Source of the DNA: Brucella intermedia LMG 3301
Lineage (GTDB): Bacteria; Pseudomonadota; Alphaproteobacteria; Rhizobiales; Rhizobiaceae
DNA: 64,000 nucleotides
Direction: 5' to 3'
NCBI RefSeq assembly: GCF_000182645.1
Contig: NZ_ACQA01000001.1
Location: 1,488,001 to 1,552,000 of the forward strand
The notes below the pieces were generated by a model, which had not been told where the DNA came from, did not search any database, and saw only the letters and a list, made by a program, of their open reading frames with translations. Of this stretch, positions 46,036 through 55,359 are shown piece after piece. Numbering within the stretch: the first letter of the stretch is position 1; each line of letters begins with the position of its first letter. The position numbers were made by a program, and so were the translations under genes.

Positions 46036-46815
46036 TCAAACCCTGCCGCCCAGTTCGGCAGTCAGGTCGGCAAGCTCCTGCCCACCCGCCATCAGGCTTT
46101 GCAGTTCGTCCATGTCCACATCGTTCTTGGTTCGCGTTCCAAGCGTTACGCCGCGATTGAGAACCGTGAACTTGTCGCCGACCGCATGGGCATGACGAAC
46201 ATTGTGGGTGATGAAGATGACGCCCAGCCCCCGCGAGCGCACGAGATTGATGTATTTGAGCACCATCGCTGTCTGGCGCACGCCCAGCGCCGAGGTAGGC
46301 TCATCAAGGATGAGCACCTTCGCCCCGAAATAGACGGCGCGGGCAATCGCCACACACTGGCGCTCGCCGCCGGAAAGCGTTCCCACAGCCTGCTGCGGAT
46401 CACGAACGTCAATCCCGATCTTGCGCATTTCCTCGCGTGTTACCTCTTCGGCCTGTTGTGCATCGAACCAGCGGAAAGGTCCGACGCCCTTTGTCGGTTC
46501 GCGCCCAAGAAAGAAATTGCGCATGACGGACATCAACGGGATCATAGCTAGATCCTGATAGACGGTCGCGATGCCGTGATCGAGCGCATCACGCGGACTG
46601 TTGAAGAAGACAGGCTTCCCCTCAACCAGAAAGTCGCCGCTCGTCGGCTTATGCACGCCGGACAGCGTTTTGATCAGGGTCGATTTACCCGCGCCATTGT
46701 CGCCAAGCAGACAATGCACCTGCCCCGGTTCGACGCTTAACGAGACGCCGTTCAACGCGATGACCGGGCCGAAATGTTTAACGAGATTGCGGACTTCGAT
46801 GATGGGCGTCGTCAT
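46036..46815 (-). CDS. Sugar ABC transporter ATPase (FrcA-like, single domain)
   Basis: 259 residues. Walker [10 protein letters not shown] at 38-46, signature [19 protein letters not shown], Walker [13 protein letters not shown]. Unlike RbsA or MglA it has a single ATPase domain, as in FrcA of Sinorhizobium. A strong GGAGG precedes ATG 46815. It sits 11 nt after the permease gene and before the SDR gene. Confidence 0.9.
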   Translation of the reverse strand: MTTPIIEVRNLVKHFGPVIALNGVSLSVEPGQVHCLLGDNGAGKSTLIKTLSGVHKPTSGDFLVEGKPVFFNSPRDALDHGIATVYQDLAMIPLMSVMRNFFLGREPTKGVGPFRWFDAQQAEEVTREEMRKIGIDVRDPQQAVGTLSGGERQCVAIARAVYFGAKVLILDEPTSALGVRQTAMVLKYINLVRSRGLGVIFITHNVRHAHAVGDKFTVLNRGVTLGTRTKNDVDMDELQSLMAGGQELADLTAELGGRV

Positions 46816-46826
46816 GGCAAACCTCC

Positions 46827-47957
46827 TCAGCGCTCACCGGTCGCACGCTTGCGAATGAAATTGTTGAAGAGCACCGCGATCAGCAGCATTCCGCCGAGAA
46901 AGACCAGATACCAGTCCTGATCGATCTGGGTATAGGTCAACCCAATCAACACCATGCCGAATATGATCGCGCCGAAGAATGCCCCGATCGCAGAGCCATA
47001 CCCCCCCGTCAGCAGACAGCCCCCAATCACCGCGGCAATAATCGCCTCGAATTCCTTCTGGAAGCCGCGGCGCGCGTCGGTTGAGCCAGCATCCAAAACG
47101 GTAAGGATAGCCACCAGTGCTGCAGCCATTGCCGTGCACATGAAGAGGGTCGTCTTGACACGGCGCACGGGAACACCGGAATTGCGGGCGGCAAGTGCAT
47201 CACCGCCTGCCGCGAAAATCCAGTTGCCGAAGCGGGTGCGCACCAGCACATAGGTCGCGATAAGCGCAATGGCGATGAACCAGAGAACTTCGACGGGGAC
47301 GCCTCTTACCGATGGCTCTCCATTGGGAAATTTGGCGATCAGGTCGTTTTCAGCCATCCAGGCAAAAACTCCCTGAAAGGCATCGCCGGAAAAAAGCCCG
47401 GCAAGATAACTGCCCGCAACGGCTTCCTTCACACCGCGCAATTGGGTGGCTCCGCCCGTGGCCCATTTCAGCCCAACCAGCGACAGACCACGCAGAATGA
47501 AGAGGAAGGCGAGCGTTACGATAAAGGATGGCAACCCCGTTCGGATAACTATCTGGGCATTCACTACGCCCACGAAAGCTGCAAAAAGCAGGGTGACGAT
47601 GATGGCGACGGCGAGTGGCACCTGCCACACGACGAGGGCAGCGGCGAAGATCAGGCCAGCAAAGGCGACCATCGAGCCGATGGAGAGATCGAACTCGCCG
47701 CCGATCATAAGAAGCGCCGCAGCAACGGCCAGAATGCCAAGCTGCGAAGCAGGCGCCATGAAGTTCATGATACCGGCTGCCGTGAACATCGCAGGATTGG
47801 CAACAGAAACGAAAAAGATCGTTATAAGGACCAAGCCAGACACCGCCCCCAATTCCGGCCGGCTCAGGAGCCGCTGCAACGGGCTGGCCGATTGCAAACG
47901 CTCATCCTTTGACAGCGGTGCCGTTCCGGCCTTTTGATGGGGAAGTGGCTCACTCAT
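46827..47957 (-). CDS. Sugar ABC transporter permease (FrcC/RbsC family)
   Basis: 376 residues from ATG 47957, supported by AGGAGAAG upstream. About ten transmembrane helices; the motifs [20 protein letters not shown] and [25 protein letters not shown] are characteristic of the RbsC/FrcC permeases. A cytoplasmic N-terminus of about 45 residues precedes the first helix. Confidence 0.91.
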   Translation of the reverse strand: MSEPLPHQKAGTAPLSKDERLQSASPLQRLLSRPELGAVSGLVLITIFFVSVANPAMFTAAGIMNFMAPASQLGILAVAAALLMIGGEFDLSIGSMVAFAGLIFAAALVVWQVPLAVAIIVTLLFAAFVGVVNAQIVIRTGLPSFIVTLAFLFILRGLSLVGLKWATGGATQLRGVKEAVAGSYLAGLFSGDAFQGVFAWMAENDLIAKFPNGEPSVRGVPVEVLWFIAIALIATYVLVRTRFGNWIFAAGGDALAARNSGVPVRRVKTTLFMCTAMAAALVAILTVLDAGSTDARRGFQKEFEAIIAAVIGGCLLTGGYGSAIGAFFGAIIFGMVLIGLTYTQIDQDWYLVFLGGMLLIAVLFNNFIRKRATGER

Positions 47958-47995
47958 GATCTTCTCCTGATACATTCCGGGCGCAGAAACCCATT

Positions 47996-48017
47996 CCCGC
48001 CCATTGTCATGGGCGGG
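47996..48017 (-). terminator. Intercistronic hairpin after the sugar-binding protein gene
   Basis: A perfect 9-bp stem, cccgcccat / atgggcggg, with a 4-nt loop lies 27 nt after the binding-protein stop and before the permease start. It lacks a T run and probably stabilises the 5' mRNA segment. Confidence 0.65.
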
Positions 48018-48043
48018 CTCAATATCTGATGGTCGAAACGAGG

Positions 48044-48973
48044 TTACCGGATACCCTTGGCCGAAAGTTCAACGACCTGCTTGGCCTTGTCCTTGGTGAT
48101 CAGGTTCGGACCCGATGGAACATTGCCGCCCGGCATCAAGCCGTACTTCGCGTTAAGCGCGAGAAACGATACCGGCAGATAGCCTTGCAGGAACTGCTGC
48201 TGGTCGATGGCGAAATCCGCCTGTCCCTTTTCGACGGCCTCCAGAAAGCCAGCCGACATATCGAACGTCGCAACGTGGATACCGCTGCGACCGCTCTCTG
48301 CAGCAGCCTTCACCGCTGGTTCACCCGCGAGTGTCGCATTGAGAGTAAGGATCGTGTCGACGGCAGCATCGGATGCCAAAGCCGCACGAACCTTGGCTTC
48401 GTTTTCTGCAGGATCCGTCGACGTAGGCAGAACCGTCACCTCACCAAAGCCTTCCTTGAAGCCTGCACAACGCTGATCGAGCGAGACGTTTCCGACTTCC
48501 TGATTGACGCAAATGCCTTTCTTTCCGCCAGCATTCTTCAATGCTTCACCGGCAACCTTACCGGCATCGAATTCATCCTGACCGACATGCAGCAGAGCGC
48601 CGAGCTTCTTCGAAGCATCGGACCCGGAATTCATGGAAATGACGGGAATACCGGCTGCGACAGCACGTTGAATCGACGGTCCAAGCGCATCCGCATCTGG
48701 AATGGAAACCACGATACCTTGTGGTTTCTGGTTGATCGCAGCATCGATAAGCTGCGCCATCTGCACCATGTCAAAGGTTTCCGGTGCGCGGTAATCGACC
48801 TTCACACCCGTATCCTTCGCCGCTTCCGCAACGCCATTCTTCACGACAGACCAGAACGGATCGGATGCCTGACCATGGCTGACCACGACGATATTAATAT
48901 CAGCTGCCTGGGCTGCGACAGAAGCAGCCAGCAAGGCCACCCCGGCTACGGCCGACTTCAATAGAGATTGCAT
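48044..48973 (-). CDS. Periplasmic sugar-binding protein (FrcB/RbsB type)
   Basis: 309 residues from ATG 48973, with GGGAGGAGTGAAC upstream. Signal peptide LKSAVAGVALLAASVAAQAAD. The mature part begins INIVVVSHGQASDPFWSVVKNGVAEAA, as in family-1/DUF-type peripla_BP_4 sugar-binding proteins, and contains SIPDADALGPSIQRAVAAGIPVISMNSGSD, the usual hinge region. First gene of the importer-SDR operon. Divergent from the Gfo/Idh gene. The ligand cannot be assigned. Confidence 0.91.
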   Translation of the reverse strand: MQSLLKSAVAGVALLAASVAAQAADINIVVVSHGQASDPFWSVVKNGVAEAAKDTGVKVDYRAPETFDMVQMAQLIDAAINQKPQGIVVSIPDADALGPSIQRAVAAGIPVISMNSGSDASKKLGALLHVGQDEFDAGKVAGEALKNAGGKKGICVNQEVGNVSLDQRCAGFKEGFGEVTVLPTSTDPAENEAKVRAALASDAAVDTILTLNATLAGEPAVKAAAESGRSGIHVATFDMSAGFLEAVEKGQADFAIDQQQFLQGYLPVSFLALNAKYGLMPGGNVPSGPNLITKDKAKQVVELSAKGIR

Positions 48974-49126
48974 GTTCACTCCTCCCTTGTCCGGCACTCC
49001 CCGCCGGTTTGCGTTAACGCTTTACCTTCGTCTGCGGCATCCCGGCGCTCCTCCAAGCGTTTGTCCGGCAACTCATGCAGAGGTTGGGTTTATTCAATAG
49101 AATGAAACATTCATAACAAATTATCG

Positions 49127-49142
49127 TGGAATTATAATTCCA
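49127..49142. promoter_or_regulatory. Perfect 16-bp palindrome, candidate operator
   Basis: TGGAATTATAATTCCA is a perfect palindrome in the 274-bp divergent region between the sugar importer and the Gfo/Idh gene. A smaller inverted repeat, GAATG-AAA-CATTC (49100-49112), lies beside it. No regulator gene is adjacent in this window. Confidence 0.6.
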
Positions 49143-49247
49143 TTTCTGGTAGCTGATGTCAATCGCATAAGCTGCCGACGATATGCTTATTTCGCAAAGG
49201 AGTTGCGCAGCGCCAAACACCTCGACCATCGTTTCGGGAGGAATGCC

Positions 49248-50378
49248 ATGACTGGTAGAACTGAGCTTCTGACGGTCGGTTTGATCGGGTCCGGTTTCAT
49301 GGGCAAGACCCACGCCCTTGCGCTCGCAAACGTCAACCGGGTGTTCGACTTGCCGATTGAAGTGCGGCTTCACACATTGGCCGATGTGAATGCGGAAACG
49401 GCGACAAAAGCCGCAAAACAACTGGGCTTTGCAACTGCCACCGGCGATTGGCGTACGCTAATCTCAAACCCGGATATCGATCTCATCGACATCACTACGC
49501 CAAACCGGTTTCACAGGGAAATGGCGCTCGCCGCCATTGAAGCAGGCAAACACGTCTATTGCGAAAAGCCGCTTGCACCCACCGCGGCCGAGTGCCTCGA
49601 AATGGCGCTCGCCGCTGAACGGAACGGTGTTCAGACTGCAGTCGGATTCAACTACCTCAAAAACCCGATGATAAAGCTGGCAAGGGAAATCATCGAAAGC
49701 GGTGAACTGGGCGAAATCCGCAATTTTCGCGGCATTCACGCTGAGGACTTCATGGCCGACGCCCGTATCCCCTGGACCTGGAGGCTTGATCCGGTGGGCG
49801 GAGGCGGAGCACTGGCCGACATCGGCAGTCATATCATCGCTGCTGCGCGCTATCTCGTCGGACCGATCACAGCCGTCATGGGAGATGCAGTCACAGTTAT
49901 CAGCGAGCGTCCGGATAGTTTGAACCCTTCAAGGATGAAACCCGTGGAAGTGGACGACGTTTCGCGTGCTTTCCTGCGTTTTGAAAACGGAGCGACCGGA
50001 ACGCTCAAAGCAAGCTGGATCGCCAGCGGTCGCAAGATGCAGCATGATTTCGAGATTTCCGGATCGAAAGGTTCGCTATGCTTTTCGCAGGAACGCTTCA
50101 ACGAGCTCGACCTGTTTCTCTTTTCCGACAAGAAAGGACAACAGGGCTTCCGCAAGATATTCGCAGGGCCTGAGCACGAACCCTATGGAGCCTTTTGCGT
50201 CGCGGGCGGTCACCAGATCGGCTTCAATGATCTCAAGACAATCGAGGTCCGCGACTTCCTGCTTGCCATCGCCGGACAGAGGAACGGTCACGCCGATTTT
50301 CGCGAGGGTTATGAAGTGCAGAAGGCTGTAGAAACAATCTACGCCTCATCCCGGGACCGCCAATGGAAAAATATCTAG
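49248..50378 (+). CDS. Gfo/Idh/MocA-family oxidoreductase
   Basis: 376 residues from ATG 49248, preceded by GGGAGGAATGCC. The Rossmann motif GLIGSGFMGKTHA is at residues 11-23 and the catalytic EKP motif at 106-108 (CEKPLAPT). The C-terminal domain contains RIPWTWRLDPVGGGGALADIGSHIIAAARYL, a common feature of myo-inositol/scyllo-inositol-like and glucose-fructose oxidoreductase relatives. Divergent from the sugar importer, so it probably works in the same catabolic route. The stop overlaps the btuD stop on the opposite strand by 4 nt (ctag). Confidence 0.9.
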   Translation: MTGRTELLTVGLIGSGFMGKTHALALANVNRVFDLPIEVRLHTLADVNAETATKAAKQLGFATATGDWRTLISNPDIDLIDITTPNRFHREMALAAIEAGKHVYCEKPLAPTAAECLEMALAAERNGVQTAVGFNYLKNPMIKLAREIIESGELGEIRNFRGIHAEDFMADARIPWTWRLDPVGGGGALADIGSHIIAAARYLVGPITAVMGDAVTVISERPDSLNPSRMKPVEVDDVSRAFLRFENGATGTLKASWIASGRKMQHDFEISGSKGSLCFSQERFNELDLFLFSDKKGQQGFRKIFAGPEHEPYGAFCVAGGHQIGFNDLKTIEVRDFLLAIAGQRNGHADFREGYEVQKAVETIYASSRDRQWKNI

Positions 50379-51148
50379 CCTCTACGCGAAGCAGGATGAA
50401 CGATGAACTCGCCGTCGACTGTCAGTATTTTCGCATGTATGCCATAGACGTCTTGCAATAGTTGCGGCGTGAGGACCTCCGTTGGCGCCCCGTCCGCAAC
50501 GATTTGCCCCTTGTCCACCACAAGCAGGCGCGTGCAATGCTGGGCCGCAAGGCTCAACTCATGCAATGAGGCAACAACCGTTCTCCCCTCCTGCGCAAGT
50601 TCGGAAAAACTCTCCATCAACCCCAGCTGATGAGAAGGGTCGAGGCCTGCCACGGGCTCGTCAGCGAGTATCATCGGCGTATCCTGCGCCAGAACACGCG
50701 CAATCAGTACCCGCGCCCGCTCGCCGCCGGAAAGCTCCATTGCGGACCTGTCCCGAAATTGAGCAACATCCATGCGCTGCATTGCACTATCGACAAGCGA
50801 CTTGTCCTGCGCATTCATGCTCGCAAAGACCGGTTTCAACGCAGAACGGCCCAAGGAAACAAGCATCTCCACTGATACCGGCCACGCCACATCACGCTCC
50901 TGAGGCAGATAGGCAAGCTTTTGCGCTTTTTCCGAAGCCGTCATTCGGCGCAAGTCGTCCCCATCAAGCGAAATCTCTCCTCGGGACGCAACAAGCCCCA
51001 GCATAGCGCGCAACAATGTCGTCTTTCCTGCACCATTGGGTCCGATCAACCCGATGAATTCACCGTCCTGAATAGCGAAACTTGCATCGCTGAGCGCAGC
51101 TTTTCCACCGAGCGTAACGGAAAGATTTTTTACCGAAAGCGATGTCAT
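50375..51148 (-). CDS. btuD: Cobalamin ABC transporter ATPase (BtuD-like)
   Basis: 257 residues from ATG 51148, which overlaps the btuC stop by 4 nt (ATGA). Walker A GPNGAGKT at 36-43, signature LSGGERARVLIARVLA, Walker B MILADEPVAGLD. By sequence alone it belongs to the heme/iron/vitamin B12 ATPase group; the riboswitch and btuB/btuF context assigns it to cobalamin. It is the last gene of the operon and ends tail to tail with the Gfo/Idh gene. Confidence 0.9.
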   Translation of the reverse strand: MTSLSVKNLSVTLGGKAALSDASFAIQDGEFIGLIGPNGAGKTTLLRAMLGLVASRGEISLDGDDLRRMTASEKAQKLAYLPQERDVAWPVSVEMLVSLGRSALKPVFASMNAQDKSLVDSAMQRMDVAQFRDRSAMELSGGERARVLIARVLAQDTPMILADEPVAGLDPSHQLGLMESFSELAQEGRTVVASLHELSLAAQHCTRLLVVDKGQIVADGAPTEVLTPQLLQDVYGIHAKILTVDGEFIVHPASRRG

Positions 51149-52146
51149 ACGAGCCGCCTCCGATATTTGAAAACCAGCCACAGGAAGAACGGCGCACCGA
51201 TGATTGCCGTGAGGACGCCCAGTTTCAGCTCACGCCCCGGCATGACGATGCGCACCAATATGTCAGCCGCCAGCAAAAGGCCAGCGCCACCGAAACCGCT
51301 TGCGACCAGCAATCGCGATGGACGCGAACCCACAAGTGGACGCAAGAGATGAGGAACCACCAGTCCTACGAAACCGATTGCCCCGGCAACCGCAGTGGAA
51401 GCACCGACGCAGGCCGCTGTACCCAGCACTGCAAAAAGCTGCACACGAGCCAGATTGACGCCCATCGTGGCGGCAGCGTCGCCCCCTAATGTCAGGCTGT
51501 CGAGAGACCGCCCGAGTGCCAGAAGCATCGCCCAGCCGACGAGAATAAATGGTGCGGCAAGACCGACATGGGTCATTGATCTGTCTGCCAGCGATCCGAG
51601 CATCCAGAACACGATTTCCATTGCTGCAAATGGATTGGGCGACAGGTTGAGCGCCAGCGCCGTCAATGCTCCGGCAAGACTCGTCACCGCGACACCAGCC
51701 AGAATGACGGCGAGCGTACCCGCATTCCGCCCCGCCAGAAGCTTGACGAGAAACACCGACACAAAAGCCCCCGCCAGCGCAAGCAGCGGCAAGGCCAGCG
51801 GAAACAGAAGCGACAGGCCGCTATAGATAGCAATAACCGCTCCGAACGACGCCGATGCGCTCACTCCCAGCAAACCCGGTTCCGCGAGCGGGTTGCGCAG
51901 ATAGCCCTGCAAGGCAGCGCCAGACAGCCCAAGCGAAGCTCCGATAAGGAGCGCGAGCAATGCCCGGGGCAGACGGATTTCGCGCATCACTAGCACGATC
52001 ATTTCGCTGTCATCGCCGAAAAGTGCCTTGAGACTGTCGGGGATGCTGATTGCCGCAGGTCCCGTCAGCAGCGAAACAACGAAAAGCAAAGCCACGAGCA
52101 GGGCCAGCCCGACCAGCAGAAGATAGAAGCGGTTACGCTCAGTCAC
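51145..52146 (-). CDS. btuC: Cobalamin ABC transporter permease (BtuC-like)
   Basis: 333 residues from GTG 52146, preferred because GGAGG lies 6 nt upstream; ATG 52194 is a longer alternative that would overlap btuF by 56 nt. Ten transmembrane helices of the FecCD/BtuC family, with LPRALLALLIGASLGLSGAALQGYLRNPLAEPGLLGVSA and AIGFVGLVVPHLLRPLVGSRP. It overlaps btuF by 8 nt and btuD by 4 nt. Confidence 0.91.
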   Translation of the reverse strand: MTERNRFYLLLVGLALLVALLFVVSLLTGPAAISIPDSLKALFGDDSEMIVLVMREIRLPRALLALLIGASLGLSGAALQGYLRNPLAEPGLLGVSASASFGAVIAIYSGLSLLFPLALPLLALAGAFVSVFLVKLLAGRNAGTLAVILAGVAVTSLAGALTALALNLSPNPFAAMEIVFWMLGSLADRSMTHVGLAAPFILVGWAMLLALGRSLDSLTLGGDAAATMGVNLARVQLFAVLGTAACVGASTAVAGAIGFVGLVVPHLLRPLVGSRPSRLLVASGFGGAGLLLAADILVRIVMPGRELKLGVLTAIIGAPFFLWLVFKYRRRLV

Positions 52147-52978
52147 GCGCGGCCTCCGCGAGTTCTGCCACGGCTTCCACACTGAATGGTCCACCGCACA
52201 CGGTCAGATTGTCTGCTATCGTCACCGCCTTCGCCTGTCTTTCGAGCGCCCGCAAGGCCGGGTGTTCGAAATTCTCGAAAGCCAACGCAGGCGCGCGTTC
52301 TCTGGAACTGCGCACCAGAATATCCGGCTTTTCGAGCACCAGTTTTTCCAGTGATAGCGGCGCAGAACCACTGACGCCTGCCTTGTCGGCTAGATTATCA
52401 AGTCCGGCAAGGCGAACTGCTTCATCGACCAGCGTGCCCCGACCGGATGTGTAACTGTTGGCGTAATAAAGCGCGACCGTCTTGCGACGGACAGGCTGCT
52501 GGATTGCCGCTAAAGCAGCTTTCATCTTATCGATTTCCCGGCTGGCTTCCGCCTGTCTTCCGAGCAACTCGCCCATGCGACGCAGATGATCTTCTATATC
52601 GCTGAACGAGCGGGCGGGTGCGAACTCTTCCACCCGTACGCCGAGCCTCCGCAATAGTCCAACCGTCGCTCGCGAGGAGAATGTTCCCGCCAGCACAAGG
52701 TCGGACTTCATCAGGAAAACTTCTTCTGCCTGCGCATGGTTGGCCGGCAACTGCCGGGCTTTCGCAGCCATGACGGACAATTCCGGGTCCTGCGATAGAT
52801 AGGAAACCGATTGTAGCTGCCCTTCCCTGGCCAACAGTATTGCGAGCTGATCGGTACATACATTGATGGAAACAACCCGCTTTGGACTATCCGCTGCATC
52901 TGCCGGATTTCGAACGAAAAGGGCGAGCCCCGCCGCGAGGCAGAAGCTGATGATCCAGTTTGCGGATGCCCTTTTCAT
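52139..52978 (-). CDS. btuF: Periplasmic cobalamin-binding protein (BtuF-like)
   Basis: 279 residues. Signal peptide ends around NPADAADS. The mature part reads RVVSINVCTDQLAILLA, the normal start of the FecB/BtuF class III binding fold, and shows the long connecting helix near RRMGELLGRQAEASREIDKMK. It delivers cobalamin from the outer-membrane receptor to BtuCD. It lies 13 nt after btuB and overlaps btuC by 8 nt. Siderophore binding is the main alternative, made unlikely by the cobalamin riboswitch. Confidence 0.9.
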   Translation of the reverse strand: MKRASANWIISFCLAAGLALFVRNPADAADSPKRVVSINVCTDQLAILLAREGQLQSVSYLSQDPELSVMAAKARQLPANHAQAEEVFLMKSDLVLAGTFSSRATVGLLRRLGVRVEEFAPARSFSDIEDHLRRMGELLGRQAEASREIDKMKAALAAIQQPVRRKTVALYYANSYTSGRGTLVDEAVRLAGLDNLADKAGVSGSAPLSLEKLVLEKPDILVRSSRERAPALAFENFEHPALRALERQAKAVTIADNLTVCGGPFSVEAVAELAEAARD

Positions 52979-52991
52979 TCTCTGTTCAGCC

Positions 52992-54869
52992 TCAGAAATT
53001 CCGGGTCAATCCGACATTGATCGTACGTCCTGGCGCAATATAGCCAGAGCTGGACTGATAGTCCTTGTCAAATATATTCTCGACCGAAAACTTCAGTTGC
53101 GATTGCTTGTCGATGGAATAGAGCGCCACGAAATCAGCGGTCACATAGTCACCGAGTTTCTTGTTGTTCGCAGCGTCCGCGTAGCGGGAGCCGCCGTAGA
53201 TCAATCTTGCAGTCAGATCGAGCTTTTCAATCGGCGTGAAATTGACCTCAGCCGCCGCCTTGAAACGTTCACGATAGGGAAGATCGTTTCCGGTGTCTTC
53301 ATCGATAGGCCGCTTGAAATCCACCATGCCTTTGGCACCCCACTGGTCGTTGAAGCGGTGGTCGAGCGTCGCTTCAAAACCGGTAATGTGGGCTCGGTCA
53401 ACGTTCACCGGCAACCAGAGATGTGTTTGCTCGTTTTCTCTCCAGCTGATGCCCTGCTTTAGTCTGGTATCGTAGAAAGCCATATCCAGACTGGTGCGAG
53501 CGCTGATCCGCCAATTCAAACCGAGTTCATAAGAACCCGATTTCTCGGGGTTCAAATCAGGATTTCCCGACAGCGGATAGTAAAGATCATTAAATGTCGG
53601 CGCACGGAAACCGGTTGCGTAAGAAGACCTCAGCACCAAATCCGGCAAAATTTCATAGCTTGCGCCAAGGTTATAAGTGGCGACGTTGCCGAATTGACTG
53701 TTGTGGTCATAGCGAATGCCACCGTCAACGCGCAACGCCTCATATTCCAGCGAATATTGACCGAACACGGCAGCCAGGTCGCGGCTGGTTTCATCATAGG
53801 CAACCGTGGTGTTGATCTCCTCACGATAGGCTTCCACGCCAGCGGTGACCGTATGACCAACGTTGCCGGTATCGAAGCTCTTCTCGGTCGATCCAAAGAC
53901 CCCGTAACGCCTGGTTTCAAACCGGTCAGATCCGTTCACGCCCTTGCGGAAGTTACGGCTATTGTCGATACCGGTGCTGAATTCCAGTGTTGACGACCAG
54001 TCCGCCGAATGATCGATCCGCGTTCCGATCTTGCCGTTAAATGCCGTGCTGTCAGCCTGGTTCGGCGAAGGCGCTTTGGCGTCATACTGGTTACGCCCCC
54101 GGCTGAAGAGACCATCTGCATAAATCCTACCCCAGTCGAAATCCTTCGCCAGCGCAAAGTTGAAGGAGCCCTGCAGAAATCCATCGCGGTCAGGCTCATG
54201 ACCGTACGCATCCGATGTGGTGAAGTCATATCCTTGCGTGCCGGTGATGGCCGCGCCGAAAGCGTAATCGACACCATCTTTGCTGCGCCCCTGAACGGAA
54301 CCGGAAACATAGCCGCCCCATGGATGGCTGACCCCGGTAGAAAGACTGCCGCACCAGGAACGCTCGCCACAGGCGCCACCCTGCTTGGTAATGATATTGA
54401 CCACGCCACCCATGGCGTCGGCGCCATACTGGGCAGAATGAGGGCCTTTTGCGATCTCAATGCGGTCGATTGAGCTCAGGGGAATATTCGCCAATCCCGT
54501 TGCGCCGCTTGTCGCGGACGCGGTGCGCACGCCATTGACCAGCACGACCGTTTGCGTGGCGGACATCCCACGAATGAAGATACCAGCCGAAGAGCCCTGT
54601 CCGCCATTCGTCTTGATGGAAATACCGTTATAGGATTTCAGCAGTGACTGCAGATCGGGAGCGGCCGACCGCTCGATATCCGCGGAATCGATGACAGTCA
54701 CCGATGATGTTGAGCGCTGCAGTGAAGACGCGCGGCGCAATGGCGTGACCACGATTGTATCGAGAACGACGCTGCCCTCGCTTTCCGGCAGGTTTTGCGC
54801 AAGCGTCACAGACGGTAGTGCAAGAACACTGGCCGATACCAATAGAACCGATGATTTCAAAAGATGCAT
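52992..54869 (-). CDS. btuB: TonB-dependent cobalamin receptor BtuB
   Basis: 625 residues. Signal peptide ends at TLAQ (residue 25). The TonB box DTIVVTPL is at residues 37-44, followed by the plug domain (SAPDLQSLLKSYNGISIKT, RGMSATQTVVLVNGVR, GADAMGGVVNIITK) and a 22-strand barrel ending in the aromatic GRTINVGLTRNF. Length and plug sequence match BtuB. It is the first gene behind a cobalamin riboswitch, with btuF, btuC and btuD following on the same transcript. Confidence 0.94.
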   Translation of the reverse strand: MHLLKSSVLLVSASVLALPSVTLAQNLPESEGSVVLDTIVVTPLRRASSLQRSTSSVTVIDSADIERSAAPDLQSLLKSYNGISIKTNGGQGSSAGIFIRGMSATQTVVLVNGVRTASATSGATGLANIPLSSIDRIEIAKGPHSAQYGADAMGGVVNIITKQGGACGERSWCGSLSTGVSHPWGGYVSGSVQGRSKDGVDYAFGAAITGTQGYDFTTSDAYGHEPDRDGFLQGSFNFALAKDFDWGRIYADGLFSRGRNQYDAKAPSPNQADSTAFNGKIGTRIDHSADWSSTLEFSTGIDNSRNFRKGVNGSDRFETRRYGVFGSTEKSFDTGNVGHTVTAGVEAYREEINTTVAYDETSRDLAAVFGQYSLEYEALRVDGGIRYDHNSQFGNVATYNLGASYEILPDLVLRSSYATGFRAPTFNDLYYPLSGNPDLNPEKSGSYELGLNWRISARTSLDMAFYDTRLKQGISWRENEQTHLWLPVNVDRAHITGFEATLDHRFNDQWGAKGMVDFKRPIDEDTGNDLPYRERFKAAAEVNFTPIEKLDLTARLIYGGSRYADAANNKKLGDYVTADFVALYSIDKQSQLKFSVENIFDKDYQSSSGYIAPGRTINVGLTRNF

Positions 54870-55039
54870 TTTTTCCTCAACCTGCCGTATCGGAGGACCG
54901 ATGACCGGCTTTTCCTCTCACCGCAGGTTGAAGTGATAGTGGCGTGATACGCCCTTCTTCCCGGCGGCAACATTTCAACAATGTCACCGCCACGGACAGC
55001 CGCGCCTGGACACACCCCGTATCCATGCATGGGTGACCG

Positions 55040-55210
55040 GATACGGCAGGTCTCCTGACTTTCCGGGTCATCGCTTTTCCGCCGCCTTCCCGATCGCACG
55101 ATAGCTTTCAGTGGCTTTCACCGCTTGCACGGCTGTGGAGGATAGCTCTCCGGTTACAGTTGCGGGGGCAGTCGCGGCATCAGCCCGAATGGCTTCACCG
55201 TGTTCCCTTT
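55040..55210 (-). promoter_or_regulatory. Cobalamin riboswitch upstream of btuB
   Basis: Read on the minus strand the segment contains GCGACTGCCCCCGCAACTGT, the B12 box AAAGCCACTGAAAGC and the 3' block AGTCAGGAGACCTGCC, in AdoCbl-riboswitch order. The 170-nt space to the btuB start (54869) holds the expression platform. It is the second copy in this window and shares the core and 3' block with the one at 5752-5948. Confidence 0.94.
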
Positions 55211-55359
55211 TCATCCGCCTGAACAGCGGAACCGTTTCCTGATGATTGCGATAGCAACATGGTTAAGGATTCGCAACTGCGACGAAGCGCAATCCGGGAG
55301 AGAAAACTGAATCACATTGGCAAGGAATGGATTCAGCCTCCTGTTTTCAAAGAATTTTC

